Of a DNA stretch of 64,000 bases, positions 15,088 through 24,121 are shown piece by piece. This DNA is from Oscillospiraceae bacterium. GTDB taxonomy: Bacteria > Bacillota > Clostridia > Oscillospirales > Ruminococcaceae. The DNA is taken from NCBI GenBank assembly GCA_017415165.1, contig JAFQIY010000041.1, forward strand, positions 186,001 to 250,000, given 5' to 3'. A model generated the notes under the pieces. That model saw nothing but the letters and a program-made list of their open reading frames with translations, did no database searches and was not told the DNA's origin. Every line of letters starts with the position of its first letter. Position 1 is the first letter of the stretch. The translations under genes and the position numbers were made by a program.

Positions 15088-16194
15088 TTATTCCAACTCA
15101 TCTATAAACGCCTTTACGATTGCACCGCATTCTTCGGGCTTCTGCTCATAAATCAAATGTTCGCCCGCAAGGCACATAACTTTGCAATTCCCCATTTTTT
15201 CAGCATAAGGATAAATCGTATCGTTTCTTGCTTTCTCATATGTTTCAAGAATTTTATTCAGTGTTTCATCATCGTCTTCATATTCAACAGGGCGTTCCTT
15301 CATATCCAATTGATTTATTTCAATCTGACGATTTATCCATTTATTGCATTCAATCAAATCTTCTTTTGTTTCAATACCCCAGCTTGCGCAGATATACAGC
15401 TTTGGTATATCGTTGGTAACAATACCATTAAAAGCAGCCTGTGCATTTTCAGCAAGTTTTGTGTCTTCCGAAACAGGTGCAATAGAGTCGAGTGTCATAA
15501 GCGTAAGTGCATCGCCAAGGTACTGCTCTTCATCTGAATAATTATCGGGATAATGATAGAAATAATCACGCAACACATATCTGCTGAAGCCAATTTTTGC
15601 AAGAAATGCAAGAATTTTGTCACCTGTGCCAATTTCATAAGTTTCTATGTCAGAAAAAGCATTTTCATCAAGTTGAGAGCCGTCAACGAATACAATGGCT
15701 TCTATTTCCTCAGGGTAATTGCTTACCCAGTAATTTGCATACGCACCGCCAATTGAGTGCGGCATAAGAATATATGGAGCTTCAACACCCGCGTTTTTGA
15801 GTGCCTTACGGTAGTCCTCAACTATATATTCGAGGGTCATTTCGTTTTCTGTGTCATCACTGAAGCCGTAACCTGCACGGTCAACGAATACAACAAGATT
15901 ATCTTCTTCAAAACAAGCTGTCATCTGTCTTGCTGCAAGTGAATAATCCGCCATACCAAGTCCTGCAAGACCGACTATTGTGTGCTTACCGTTTTCGTTA
16001 CCGAATTTTGTAACGTTAAGAGAATAATCACCCACTGACACAGGGTTATAATATCCCTTTTCTTTCAGCAAATCAAACTCTTTCTTGCTTTTAACTTTAT
16101 GTACTACAAATGTCAGCAAAACAAACAACACAATAGCTATTAACAATACGATTACAGTGCGCAGTATTATTTTGCCAATGCTTCTCCTTTTCAT
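15088..16194 (-). CDS. Membrane-anchored alpha/beta hydrolase
   Basis: The 368-residue protein has an N-terminal membrane anchor (about 8-32) and an alpha/beta-hydrolase domain outside the membrane. Expected catalytic residues are visible: nucleophile S147 in PHSIGG (GXSXG-like), a strand-end Asp in FVDGSQ and H346 in CLAGEHLIYEQ. The oxyanion region GLAGLGMADYS is also typical. Substrate cannot be predicted; lipase, esterase and acyltransferase activities are all found in the family. It is a single gene with GGGGGG ahead of ATG 16194. Confidence 0.82.
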   Translation of the reverse strand: MKRRSIGKIILRTVIVLLIAIVLFVLLTFVVHKVKSKKEFDLLKEKGYYNPVSVGDYSLNVTKFGNENGKHTIVGLAGLGMADYSLAARQMTACFEEDNLVVFVDRAGYGFSDDTENEMTLEYIVEDYRKALKNAGVEAPYILMPHSIGGAYANYWVSNYPEEIEAIVFVDGSQLDENAFSDIETYEIGTGDKILAFLAKIGFSRYVLRDYFYHYPDNYSDEEQYLGDALTLMTLDSIAPVSEDTKLAENAQAAFNGIVTNDIPKLYICASWGIETKEDLIECNKWINRQIEINQLDMKERPVEYEDDDETLNKILETYEKARNDTIYPYAEKMGNCKVMCLAGEHLIYEQKPEECGAIVKAFIDELE

Positions 16195-16231
16195 ATTTTC
16201 CCCCCACCTGTTACTTTATTGGTATAAAACA

Positions 16232-16260
16232 AAACCGCCTTTCAAACGAAAGACGGTTTA
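16232..16260 (-). terminator. Terminator of the tRNA operon
   Basis: AAACCGTCTTTC pairs with GAAAGGCGGTTT and is followed by T-rich sequence on the reverse strand. Confidence 0.75.
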
Positions 16261-16265
16261 TTTTG

Positions 16266-16343
16266 TGGGGTGGGAGATGGGAATCGAACCCACGACCTTC
16301 GGGACCACAATCCGACGCTCTAACCAACTGAGCTACACCCACC
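16266..16343 (-). tRNA. tRNA-His (GTG)
   Basis: A cloverleaf with anticodon loop TTGTGGT, T-arm GGGTTCGATTCCC, encoded CCA, and the extra G before position 1 that marks tRNA-His. One T-T mismatch lies in the acceptor stem. Confidence 0.95.
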
Positions 16344-16347
16344 ATAT

Positions 16348-16424
16348 TGGCGCGCCTTACTGGACTCGAACCAGTGGCTTACTGCTTAGAAGGCAGTTAC
16401 TCTATCCAGCTGAGTTAAAGGCGC
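16348..16424 (-). tRNA. tRNA-Arg (TCT)
   Basis: Acceptor stem GCGCCTT/AAGGCGC, anticodon loop TTCTAAG, T-arm CTGGTTCGAGTCCAG and encoded CCA. Confidence 0.95.
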
Positions 16425-16429
16425 GTATC

Positions 16430-16503
16430 TGGAGCGGGTGATGGGAATCGAACCCACGCGACCAGCTTGGAAGGCTGGAGTTCTACCATTGAACTACACC
16501 CGC
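16430..16503 (-). tRNA. tRNA-Gly (TCC)
   Basis: Acceptor stem GCGGGTG/CACCCGC, anticodon loop CTTCCAA, T-arm GTGGGTTCGATTCCCAT and encoded CCA. First gene of the three-tRNA cluster. Confidence 0.95.
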
Positions 16504-16631
16504 GTTGCTCTCAACAACGAAATTAATTATATCACAACATCTATCTTTTGTCAAGCCTTTTTCTGAAATTTTCTAAAAAATCTTTGTTTTTTATTTATCG
16601 TATTTTACTATGCATATTATGAGTTAATATA

Positions 16632-16661
16632 CAAAAACTGCTGTGGTTTCCCACAGCAGTT
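16632..16661 (-). terminator. Terminator of the rpsB-tsf operon
   Basis: AACTGCTGTGG and CCACAGCAGTT form a perfect stem followed by TTT on the reverse strand. Confidence 0.85.
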
Positions 16662-16670
16662 GATTTCTTA

Positions 16671-17594
16671 TTAGCCGTTGCCCTTTGCCATCTGTGCAAC
16701 TTCTGCAGCGAAGTCGTCAGCCTTCTTTTCGATACCTTCGCCTCTTTCAAAACGAACGTATTCAACAACTGCAATCTTGCCGCCGAGTTCCTTAGCGGAA
16801 GCGTCGATATACTGCTGAACGGAGAGCTTGTCATCCTTAACGAATGCCTGCTCGAGGAGGCAGTTTTCAGAATAGTACTTGCCAACCTTACCTTCAACAA
16901 TCTTAGCTCTAACCTGTTCAGGCTTGCTTGCCATCTTAGGATCTTCAGCCATCTGAGCCATCATAATGCTCTTTTCGTTTTCGATAACTTCAGCAGGAAC
17001 AGCTTCTCTGTTGAGGTATGCAGGGTTCATAGCTGCAACCTGAAGTGCACAGTCCTTACCAACTGTAAATACCTTATCAGCGTCGAGGTCTGTATCAAGC
17101 TTAACCATTACGCCGATGCTGCCGCCGCCGTGAACGTAAGGAACGAGAACACCTTCAAGTCTCTGGAAACGACGGATTACCATATTTTCTCTGATCTTGA
17201 TGAAGAGGTCCTGGAGAGTTTCTTCAACGCTCTTGTCGCCGCCGCTGATTGTAGCAGCCTTGAGTGCGTCGAGGTCAGCAGGGTTCTTTTCGATTACTGT
17301 CTTAGCAACTGCAGCAACGAAAGCCTTGAACTCGTCATTGTTTGCAGCAAAGTCTGTTTCGATATTTACTTCTACAACAGCACCAACGTTGCCTTCTACT
17401 ACAGAAGTTACGATACCTTCAGCAGCAACTCTTGCGCTCTTCTTAGCCTGTGTTGCGAGACCCTTTTCACGGAGAATCTGTACAGCCTTGTCTGTATCGC
17501 CGTCTGCTTCTTCGAGAGCCTTCTTACAGTCCATCATACCAACGCCGGTAACTTTCATAAGATCTTTAATTTCCTGAACGGATGCCTTTGCCAT
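16671..17594 (-). CDS. tsf: Elongation factor Ts
   Basis: The 307-residue protein is EF-Ts, the nucleotide exchange factor for EF-Tu. The N-terminal domain has KDLMKVTGVGMMDCKKALEE and the DKAVQILREKG helix, followed by the TDFAANNDEF motif that contacts EF-Tu. Length is normal. It follows rpsB in the usual order with a hairpin between the two genes. TAGGAGG precedes ATG 17594. Strong codon bias fits a highly expressed translation gene. Confidence 0.97.
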   Translation of the reverse strand: MAKASVQEIKDLMKVTGVGMMDCKKALEEADGDTDKAVQILREKGLATQAKKSARVAAEGIVTSVVEGNVGAVVEVNIETDFAANNDEFKAFVAAVAKTVIEKNPADLDALKAATISGGDKSVEETLQDLFIKIRENMVIRRFQRLEGVLVPYVHGGGSIGVMVKLDTDLDADKVFTVGKDCALQVAAMNPAYLNREAVPAEVIENEKSIMMAQMAEDPKMASKPEQVRAKIVEGKVGKYYSENCLLEQAFVKDDKLSVQQYIDASAKELGGKIAVVEYVRFERGEGIEKKADDFAAEVAQMAKGNG

Positions 17595-17634
17595 TGTAAT
17601 TCCTCCTAATTTTAGTTCGGTTATATCGAAATTA

Positions 17635-17661
17635 GGGCAGACATTATAACTGTGTCTGCCC
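17635..17661 (-). terminator. Hairpin between rpsB and tsf
   Basis: GGGCAGACA and TGTCTGCCC form a perfect 9-bp stem between the two genes; only a weak T-run follows, so it may attenuate or mark processing rather than end transcription. Confidence 0.5.
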
Positions 17662-17677
17662 GAATTTTACGGAATAA

Positions 17678-18412
17678 TTATTCAGCAGCTTCTTCTGTTG
17701 CTTCTTCAGCAGCAGCTTCTGCAGCTGTTTCACCCTGTCTGCCTTCGATGATAGCGTCAGCCATTGCGCCAGCGATAAGCTTTACTGCACGGATAGCGTC
17801 ATCGTTACCAGGGATAACGTAGTCAACGTCATCAGGGTCACAGTTTGTATCTACGATTGCAACGATCGGAATACCGAGCTTCTTAGCTTCAGCAACAGCA
17901 ATCTTTTCCTTGCGTGGGTCAACGATGAAGAGTGCGCCAGGGAGCTTCTTCATTGTCTTGATACCGCCGAGGTACTTTTCAAGCTTTTCGATTTCGAGCT
18001 GGAGCTTAACAACTTCCTTCTTAGGGAGAAGGTTGAATGTGCCGTCTTCTTCCATCTGGTGGAGCTGTTCGAGTCTCTTGATTCTTCTCTGGATTGTCTT
18101 GAAGTTTGTCATCATACCGCCGAGCCATCTTGCGTTTACATAGTGAACGCCTGCACGGATAGCTTCTTCCTTAACGGAATCGCCAGCCTGCTTCTTTGTA
18201 CCTACAAAGAGAACAGAGTCGCCGTTTTCAGCAACAGACTTGATGAAGTTATAAGCTTCGTCAAGCTTCTTTACTGTCTTCTGAAGGTCGATGATGTAGA
18301 TGCCGTTTCTTTCTGTGAAAATGTATGGTGCCATTTTCGGATTCCATCTTCTTGTCTGGTGACCGAAGTGTACACCAGCTTCAAGAAGCTGCTTCATTGA
18401 TACTACGCCCAT
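17678..18412 (-). CDS. rpsB: Small ribosomal subunit protein uS2
   Basis: The 244-residue protein is ribosomal protein S2, with the family blocks [22 protein letters not shown] and [21 protein letters not shown] clearly present. The C-terminal 20 residues are a Glu/Ala-rich tail ([16 protein letters not shown]). TAGGAGG precedes ATG 18412. It heads the rpsB-tsf operon behind a structured leader. Confidence 0.97.
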   Translation of the reverse strand: MGVVSMKQLLEAGVHFGHQTRRWNPKMAPYIFTERNGIYIIDLQKTVKKLDEAYNFIKSVAENGDSVLFVGTKKQAGDSVKEEAIRAGVHYVNARWLGGMMTNFKTIQRRIKRLEQLHQMEEDGTFNLLPKKEVVKLQLEIEKLEKYLGGIKTMKKLPGALFIVDPRKEKIAVAEAKKLGIPIVAIVDTNCDPDDVDYVIPGNDDAIRAVKLIAGAMADAIIEGRQGETAAEAAAEEATEEAAE

Positions 18413-18449
18413 TTGTAGTTCCTCCTAAAATATGGTTTTTTGATCCTCC

Positions 18450-18555
18450 GCATAGTTTAGCTTAACGGGAGCTTACTTTTGGGAAAGCACCGTCCGTCAA
18501 AAGCTATGCGTGCGAATTGCTTTAATATTATATCATATTCAAAAGCAAATTGCAA
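18450..18555 (-). promoter_or_regulatory. Promoter and structured leader of rpsB
   Basis: On the reverse strand TTGCAA (18550-18555), 17 bases, TATAAT (18527-18532). The transcript leader is closed by GCATAG (18504-18509) with CTATGC (18450-18455), and contains an inner CTTTTGACGG/CCGTTAAGC-like pairing. This is a plausible autoregulatory S2-binding leader, inferred from position. Confidence 0.55.
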
Positions 18556-18591
18556 GCTTTTTTTATTGTCACATTTCCACAATATTGAATT

Positions 18592-18858
18592 TCAGTCAAG
18601 ATTTCGTTTTGTTAATTTTGTATCATCTGCCGAGATAAGTATTGTATCAACACCTACCACTTCTATTTCATCGCAGGTTATAATCAGGTCATCCTCCCTG
18701 CCGAGAAAGCCGAAAAAGCGTGTTCTGCCGTACACTATAAAAGATTTGATTGAGGCCGTTTCGGTTTCAAACTCAACATCGTCCACATAGCCGAGACGTG
18801 CGCCGTTTTTTATGTTTATGATTTCTTTATTCCGCATTTCTGACAGCGTACACTTCAC
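18592..18858 (-). CDS. YlmC/YmxH-family PRC-barrel protein
   Basis: The 88-residue protein is a single PRC-barrel domain of the YlmC/YmxH sporulation-associated family: SEMRNKEIINIKNGARLGYVDDVEFE and the FFGREDDL-like RFFGFLGREDDLIITCDEI block are family hallmarks. It starts with GTG at 18858. Its GGAGGG ribosome binding site lies in the 3' arm of the hairpin at 18865-18900, which may lower its translation. It lies behind mreB. Confidence 0.88.
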   Translation of the reverse strand: MKCTLSEMRNKEIINIKNGARLGYVDDVEFETETASIKSFIVYGRTRFFGFLGREDDLIITCDEIEVVGVDTILISADDTKLTKRNLD

Positions 18859-18864
18859 AAAAAT

Positions 18865-18900
18865 CCCTCCGCAAAGCTTTTATACAGACTATGCGGAGGG
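18865..18900 (-). terminator. Terminator-like hairpin holding the next gene's ribosome binding site
   Basis: CCCTCCGCA and TGCGGAGGG form a perfect 9-bp stem followed by ATTTTTG. The GGAGGG of the downstream gene is the 3' arm. Confidence 0.65.
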
Positions 18901-18914
18901 AAACTTGTACTATT

Positions 18915-19916
18915 CTAAATCATAGATACCTGTTCAAAGCCGTCAAGAAGCTTATCGAGATTTCTGAAAGCATATCTTGTACCCTTTGCTACGCAGGAAA
19001 GCGGGTCATCGGCTATATGGCACGGTACGCCTATCTGTGATGACATAAGCTTGTCGAGTCCGAAAAGGAGTGCTCCGCCTCCTGTGAGGTAAATACCGTT
19101 TTGATAGATATCTCCGACCAGCTCGGGCGGTGTTTTTTCAATTACCGTTTTCACGGCAGCAATCATTTCATTGATGTTATCTATAATTGCCTCATATATA
19201 TCATAGTCGGACAGCTCTATCTGCTCGGGCAGTCCTCTTACGAGGTGACGACCCTTGACAATAAATTTTCTGCTGCCGTCGGGAGAATATATATTTGCTG
19301 CTGCAATTTTTGCATTCTCAGCCATTTTTTCGCCGATAAGAATTCTGTATCTGTTGGATACATATCTGACAATCGCTTTATCAAGCTTATTACCTGCCAT
19401 TTTAACCGATGATTTTGTAACAACACCGTTCATTGACACCACGGCAATATCCGTTGTACCGCCGCCGATATCAACAACCATATTACCGTCCGCACGGGAA
19501 ATATCTACCCCTGCTCCCATAATTGCAGCGACAGGCTCGTCGATAAGATAAACGTGACGTGCGCCTGCATTTTTTGCAGCTTCAATTACTGCACGGCTTT
19601 CCACATCGGTTATGGATGAGGGTACGCACATAACGATATTCGGCATAAAAAGCTGTTTACCCGTAACCTTTTCAATAAAAGCCATAATCATAAGCTTTGT
19701 CATTTTATGGTCGGAAATTACTCCGTCGCTGAGGGGACGGACTACCGTAATATGCTCAGGCGTTCTGCCAACCATTCTGTAGGCTTCATCACCTACTGCG
19801 ATAACCTCATTCATTTTTTTATTGAACGCTACCACTGACGGTTCGTTGAGGACGACACCTTTATTTCCCATAGAAATCATTACGTTTGCCGTTCCGAGGT
19901 CAATTCCTATATCCAT
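18915..19916 (-). CDS. mreB: MreB/Mbl-type rod-shape actin homologue
   Basis: The protein (333 residues from ATG 19916) is a bacterial actin. Phosphate-1 block DIGIDLGTANVMI, DIGGGTTDIAVVS (phosphate 2) and the adenosine loop LTGGGALLFGLDKLM are intact. It polymerises under the membrane and guides cell-wall synthesis; here mreC and mreD are not adjacent. I chose ATG 19916 rather than the in-frame TTG six bases upstream because GGGTGA lies at proper distance. mreB, mbl and mreBH cannot be separated with certainty. It overlaps nothing but follows comF by six bases. Confidence 0.9.
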   Translation of the reverse strand: MDIGIDLGTANVMISMGNKGVVLNEPSVVAFNKKMNEVIAVGDEAYRMVGRTPEHITVVRPLSDGVISDHKMTKLMIMAFIEKVTGKQLFMPNIVMCVPSSITDVESRAVIEAAKNAGARHVYLIDEPVAAIMGAGVDISRADGNMVVDIGGGTTDIAVVSMNGVVTKSSVKMAGNKLDKAIVRYVSNRYRILIGEKMAENAKIAAANIYSPDGSRKFIVKGRHLVRGLPEQIELSDYDIYEAIIDNINEMIAAVKTVIEKTPPELVGDIYQNGIYLTGGGALLFGLDKLMSSQIGVPCHIADDPLSCVAKGTRYAFRNLDKLLDGFEQVSMI

Positions 19917-19922
19917 TAACAA

Positions 19923-20627
19923 TCACCCTTTTCTCTGTGATTTATCAAGTCTTGTCACTGCCGAGACGCAGACGATTACTTTTTCTGCACCCATTTCTTT
20001 CAGCAATCCGGCGCATCGGTTAACCGTTGAGCCTGTTGTCATTACATCATCACATAATATTATTGTTTTTCCATTTAAATCTGCATCACTTCCGTGAAAC
20101 AAATCCTTTACGCGTTCGGCTCTTTCTTCCTCAGAAAGGTGATGCTGTTCTTCATCGCTGTCGATTTTATAAAGAAGATTTTTACCGAACTGTATGTCAA
20201 GGCGTTCACCTATACACTTAGCAAGTATGTCCGCCTGATTATGTCCCCTGTCACGCAATTTACGCTTGCCCATTGGCACGCCTGTAACAAGGTCTGCTTT
20301 ATCAATGTATTTGCACACTGTTTCTGCTGTGTACTCCGCAAGGTTGGACATACCTGTACACTTGAAATCATAAATAGCGCTGCTCACGTTTTCATCGTCA
20401 AAGAACATCGCGGCATAGACATTGTCGAAATTATTATTTTTGCTGCACACGCAAGGGACACCGCCGCACTTATGACATATTTTATCATTTGCAGGAACAA
20501 GCTTGTCTGCACAGCTGCCGCATACCGTCTCATTCCACATAATTATTTCATTGCAGAACGGACATCTGTTAGGATATAATATGTCAAGCAGAAACGCTTT
20601 ACAGCTCTTCAAGAATGGTTTCAGCAT
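19923..20627 (-). CDS. comF: ComF-family phosphoribosyltransferase-like protein
   Basis: The protein has an N-terminal zinc-finger region (CPFC, CGSC, CHKCG, CVC) and a phosphoribosyltransferase domain with the PRPP motif TIILCDDVMTTGSTV near the end. ComF proteins support DNA uptake or strand handling in competent bacteria, although many carriers are not known to be competent. AAAAGGAG lies seven bases before ATG 20627, favouring this start over an in-frame TTG at 20645. Its 5' end overlaps recD2 by 29 bases, so translation is coupled. Confidence 0.9.
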   Translation of the reverse strand: MLKPFLKSCKAFLLDILYPNRCPFCNEIIMWNETVCGSCADKLVPANDKICHKCGGVPCVCSKNNNFDNVYAAMFFDDENVSSAIYDFKCTGMSNLAEYTAETVCKYIDKADLVTGVPMGKRKLRDRGHNQADILAKCIGERLDIQFGKNLLYKIDSDEEQHHLSEEERAERVKDLFHGSDADLNGKTIILCDDVMTTGSTVNRCAGLLKEMGAEKVIVCVSAVTRLDKSQRKG

Positions 20628-22830
20628 TGGCAAGCTCCTTTTCAAGCATATCCTTCAGACAGCTGTAACGCAGGGTACGTCTGTTGTTGTTGACCATAGA
20701 CTCCACAACACGCATCGAGCCGACTATGATAAGCATTTTCTTTGCTCTTGTTACGGCTGTATAGAGCAGATTTCTGTAATACAGCTTTTCAAAGCCGCCA
20801 AGAAGCGGAAGAATTACTGCATTGAACTCACTGCCCTGACTTTTATGGACGGATATTGCATAGGCAAGCTCAAGCTGGTCCAGCATTTCGTAGGAATACT
20901 CCGCAACACGTCCGTCAAAATCAATCAGCACCTTGCTTTCAGCTTTGACTACCTTTAAAATTATTCCAATGTCGCCGTTAAAAATACCAGTACCTTTTTC
21001 TATTCCCTTTGTCCAGATTATGTCGTAGTTATTTTTGACCTGCATTACCTTATCGTCGACACGGAAATTATACAGGATACCTTTCAGCTCCTTCTTCTCC
21101 TTGCAGGGGGGATTTATTGCAAGCTGCAACACCTTGTTCATCTCAACGACGCCAAGTCCGCCTTTTCTTGACGGGCAAAGCACCTGTATATCCTCCGTAG
21201 GCGAAAGCTTGTACGCATTCGGCAGGCGGTTTGTCACAAGGTCAACCACTGTATCTGACGCTGTTTCATAGTCAAGGCGCTGCATAAAGAAAAAGTCATT
21301 ATCGGTCTTTGACAGGTCAGGCTGTTCGCCGTTTACGATTTTATGGGCATTGGTTATGATACAGCTTTCCTGTGCTTGCCTGAAAATCTCGGTAAGCTTA
21401 ACAAGCGGAAGCCGTCCGCAGTCAACCATATCCTTGAGAATATTTCCTGCACCCACAGAGGGAAGCTGGTCGCTGTCCCCGACCATTATCAGGCGGCAGG
21501 ACAGCTTCAAAGCTCTCAGGAGTGCTTCAAAAAGAAGCGTATCTACCATTGACATTTCGTCGATAATCATCACGTCGCAGGCAATAGGGTTGCTGTCGTT
21601 ATGTTTGAAATGGGTTTTGCCGCTGTTGTCAAAGGCTACTTCAAGCATACGGTGGATTGTTTTTGCATCGTAGCCTGTCAGGTCGGAAATTCGTTTTGCC
21701 GCTTTACCCGTTGGGGCGGCAATCATTACTTTCATTCCACGCTGTTCATACAGGGAAATTATGGCTTTGAGGGTTGTGGTTTTACCTGTACCGGGTCCGC
21801 CTGTCAGAATCATAAAGCCTTGTGACAAGGCAAGTGAAATAGCTTTACGCTGCTGCTCGGCATAGGTAATGATTTTGGTTTTTTCTTCTATATCAATAAG
21901 CTTGGTGTAGTCAACCTTTGTATCTTTAAGGCAGCTGCTCATTACGGCAAGTCTGCCTGTTATGTATTGTTCAGCTGTGTAGTAATCACTGAGGTACACA
22001 AACTTACGATTTTCCTTCTCATATATGACAAGGTTATCCTCTTTACACTCATTTTCAAGGCACTCATCAAACAAATGCTCCTCAATTTCAAGAAGCTTGA
22101 TTGCGGTACTTTTCAATCTGTCATAAGGCAGGCAGGTGTGTCCCGAATATGTATTGTTGACGAGGATATGGGTAATTCCTGCCCTGATGCGTCCCTCGTT
22201 ATTCATTGGGTAGCCGATTTTTATAGCCATTGCTTCGGCTTTGTCGAACTCAAGTTCAATGCCGTTGCCGCAAAGCATATAGGGGTTTTCCTTGATAATT
22301 TCAATAGCGTACTGTCCCCACTTTTTCCACGCACTTACAGCGGCTGAGGGTGGGATATTGTACTGAGAAAGAAAAATCATAAGGGCACGTATTCCGAAGA
22401 TACGCTTGAACTCCATTGAGATTTCTTCGACTTTATTTGCTGTAATACCCTTAACCTTTACGAGAAGCTCGGGTTCGTTTTCTATTACTTCGAGGGTTTT
22501 ATCGCCGAACTCGTCAACCAGACGCTTGGCGAGGGTTTTACCGATGCCTTTGAGTACACCTGATGAAAGATATTTCAGAATTGCATTAGTTGTAGCAGGC
22601 ATTTTACGCTGGCAATAATGGGCTTTGAACTGCATACCGAATTTTGCGTGCTTGACGTACTCGCCTGTTACGATAAGTTCTTCGCCTTCCTCGATGTTGC
22701 CAAGCTCTCCGACTACTGTAACGTAGTCTCCCTTTACATCCAAATCAAGAACGATATAGCCGTTATTGGGGTTGGTGAACATTACGGACTCAACAACGCC
22801 TTCAAGTTCCGTTAAGTTGTTTTCATCCAT
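20599..22830 (-). CDS. recD2: RecD2-type ATP-dependent DNA helicase
   Basis: The 743-residue protein has the RecD2 layout: N-terminal OB-like region (VESVMFTNPNNGYIVLDLD), helix-hairpin-helix section (GVLKGIGKTLAKRLVDEFG), then SF1B motor with Walker A GGPGTGKTT, Walker B MIIDEMSMVD, QLPSVGAG and the C-terminal VHKSQGSEF motif. RecD2 proteins unwind DNA 5' to 3' in repair outside RecBCD. The start at ATG 22830 has GGTGGA ahead; a longer frame upstream lacks a binding site. It overlaps comF. Confidence 0.95.
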   Translation of the reverse strand: MDENNLTELEGVVESVMFTNPNNGYIVLDLDVKGDYVTVVGELGNIEEGEELIVTGEYVKHAKFGMQFKAHYCQRKMPATTNAILKYLSSGVLKGIGKTLAKRLVDEFGDKTLEVIENEPELLVKVKGITANKVEEISMEFKRIFGIRALMIFLSQYNIPPSAAVSAWKKWGQYAIEIIKENPYMLCGNGIELEFDKAEAMAIKIGYPMNNEGRIRAGITHILVNNTYSGHTCLPYDRLKSTAIKLLEIEEHLFDECLENECKEDNLVIYEKENRKFVYLSDYYTAEQYITGRLAVMSSCLKDTKVDYTKLIDIEEKTKIITYAEQQRKAISLALSQGFMILTGGPGTGKTTTLKAIISLYEQRGMKVMIAAPTGKAAKRISDLTGYDAKTIHRMLEVAFDNSGKTHFKHNDSNPIACDVMIIDEMSMVDTLLFEALLRALKLSCRLIMVGDSDQLPSVGAGNILKDMVDCGRLPLVKLTEIFRQAQESCIITNAHKIVNGEQPDLSKTDNDFFFMQRLDYETASDTVVDLVTNRLPNAYKLSPTEDIQVLCPSRKGGLGVVEMNKVLQLAINPPCKEKKELKGILYNFRVDDKVMQVKNNYDIIWTKGIEKGTGIFNGDIGIILKVVKAESKVLIDFDGRVAEYSYEMLDQLELAYAISVHKSQGSEFNAVILPLLGGFEKLYYRNLLYTAVTRAKKMLIIVGSMRVVESMVNNNRRTLRYSCLKDMLEKELANAETILEEL

Positions 22831-22864
22831 ATTATTCCACCGCCTTACTACTGAAAATACATTT

Positions 22865-23209
22865 TCAGTATAGCACACTTTCCTCTATATTGCAAACATT
22901 TTCTGAACTTTTTTCGCAATTAATTATAGTATATTTACAGGAACGTTCCATAAGCTTTTCAAAGATATGTATTTTCTCGCTGTCGGCATTGAAATTTATC
23001 AGCAGGACGGTTGCTTCGGGGTACTCATCGGCAAGCTTATAGACAAGGGTTCTCACGATAAGTTCGATATCCTCGGTTTCGTTTGTAACGGGAACAATCA
23101 GCTTACAACGGCTTTTGTATGTGCGGCAGGATTTGACGAGGATTACTCCGTTGATGAGAATTACTGCGGCGGAGATTGTAAACAGTGCGATAAGGCGGAT
23201 TTCAAGCAT
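22865..23209 (-). CDS. Hypothetical single-TM protein
   Basis: A 114-residue protein with one N-terminal membrane segment (3-26) and a cytosolic alpha/beta region (VPVTNETEDIELIVRTLVYK...ATVLLINFNAD) that recalls a small nucleotide-binding-like fold; no family is recognised. ATG 23209 follows AAAGGAG, which lies in the 3' arm of a perfect 11-bp hairpin (23215-23246), so its translation may be limited. It is 34 bases upstream of recD2 and probably shares its transcript. Confidence 0.68.
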   Translation of the reverse strand: MLEIRLIALFTISAAVILINGVILVKSCRTYKSRCKLIVPVTNETEDIELIVRTLVYKLADEYPEATVLLINFNADSEKIHIFEKLMERSCKYTIINCEKSSENVCNIEESVLY

Positions 23210-23214
23210 AAAGA

Positions 23215-23246
23215 CACTCCTTTCACTTTATTTTATGAAAGGAGTG
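23215..23246 (-). promoter_or_regulatory. Hairpin sequestering a ribosome binding site
   Basis: CACTCCTTTCA and TGAAAGGAGTG form a perfect 11-bp stem with a 10-base loop. AAAGGAG in the 3' arm is the binding site of the gene starting at 23209. Confidence 0.6.
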
Positions 23247-23288
23247 GGAAAGTGTGAGTTTTTTATTTTAAAATAGTATATTGGTTTC

Positions 23289-23323
23289 AAGAATGGCATC
23301 AGTTAATTTCCGACGCCATTCTT
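23289..23323 (-). terminator. Terminator overlapping the end of pflA
   Basis: AAGAATGGC and GCCATTCTT pair across the pflA stop codon; a weak T-run follows on the reverse strand. Confidence 0.5.
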
Positions 23324-24067
23324 ATTATCTTTAAGCCGCTGTTTAATGCCGTCCATAATTATATCACGTGCCCTTGCGGCTTCACTTTTATCAAGCGCAG
23401 GCGTATCACCCAAAGGATACTCAATTCCAAGTTGCTCATACTTCGTCTTGCCCATATCGTGATATGGCAGGACATCAAGCGCTTTAAGGGTACGCAGTCC
23501 GCCGATAAAATAGCCAAGCTTACGGAGGTATTCCTCGTCATCGGTTATATTCGGGACAACAACGTGCCGCACCCATAGCTCGACGCCTTTTTCACTGATA
23601 TATTCAGCAAAATCGAGAATTGCGGTATTTTCCTGTCCTGTCAGGTCAAGGTGTTTTTCGTTGTCTATATGCTTTATATCAAGCATTACGATATCGGTAA
23701 CGGCAAGAAGTCTGTCAAATTGTGCAAGGGTTTTATTATCACGGCTGAAGGTTATTCCTGAGGTGTCGAGGCAGGTGTGTACTCCCCTGTATTTTGCTTC
23801 CTCAAAAAGCTCGGTAACAAACTCAATCTGCATAAGCGGTTCACCGCCTGTTACGGTTATTCCGCCGTTGCGCAGGAATTCCTTACAGCTTTCCCAGCCG
23901 TCCATTATTTCGTCCACGGTTACTTCCCTGCCGCTGTCATATGCCCAGGTATCGGGGTTATGACAATATTTACAACGCATAGGGCAGCCCTGCATAAATA
24001 CGACATAGCGTATTCCCGGTCCGTCAACTGTTCCGCAGGATTCTATGGAATGGATATATCCGTTCAT
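23303..24067 (-). CDS. pflA: Pyruvate formate-lyase activating enzyme (radical SAM)
   Basis: The 254-residue protein has the radical-SAM cluster motif CPMRCKYC (C28, C32, C35) and the GGEP motif (VTGGEPLMQ). This enzyme uses S-adenosylmethionine to place the glycyl radical on pyruvate formate-lyase. It is the last gene of the pfl locus, 54 bases after the glycyl-radical subunit. GAGGAAAT precedes ATG 24067. Its substrate glycine here would be on the separate small protein encoded upstream. Confidence 0.94.
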   Translation of the reverse strand: MNGYIHSIESCGTVDGPGIRYVVFMQGCPMRCKYCHNPDTWAYDSGREVTVDEIMDGWESCKEFLRNGGITVTGGEPLMQIEFVTELFEEAKYRGVHTCLDTSGITFSRDNKTLAQFDRLLAVTDIVMLDIKHIDNEKHLDLTGQENTAILDFAEYISEKGVELWVRHVVVPNITDDEEYLRKLGYFIGGLRTLKALDVLPYHDMGKTKYEQLGIEYPLGDTPALDKSEAARARDIIMDGIKQRLKDNKNGVGN

Positions 24068-24089
24068 TTTATTTCCTCACATATACGAT

Positions 24090-24116
24090 AAGGGAACATC
24101 AATCAGATGTTCCCTT
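24090..24116 (-). terminator. Hairpin between the glycyl-radical gene and pflA
   Basis: AAGGGAACATC and GATGTTCCCTT form an 11-bp stem with a five-base loop and no T-run: more likely a processing or stability element than a terminator. Confidence 0.5.
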
Positions 24117-24121
24117 GATTT

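Noticed and set aside
16266-16503. tRNA cluster as the integration site of the accessory element
   Set aside because: The element appears to end near 13.13 kb, with the core GGGtGRT operon and a hydrolase between it and the tRNAs.
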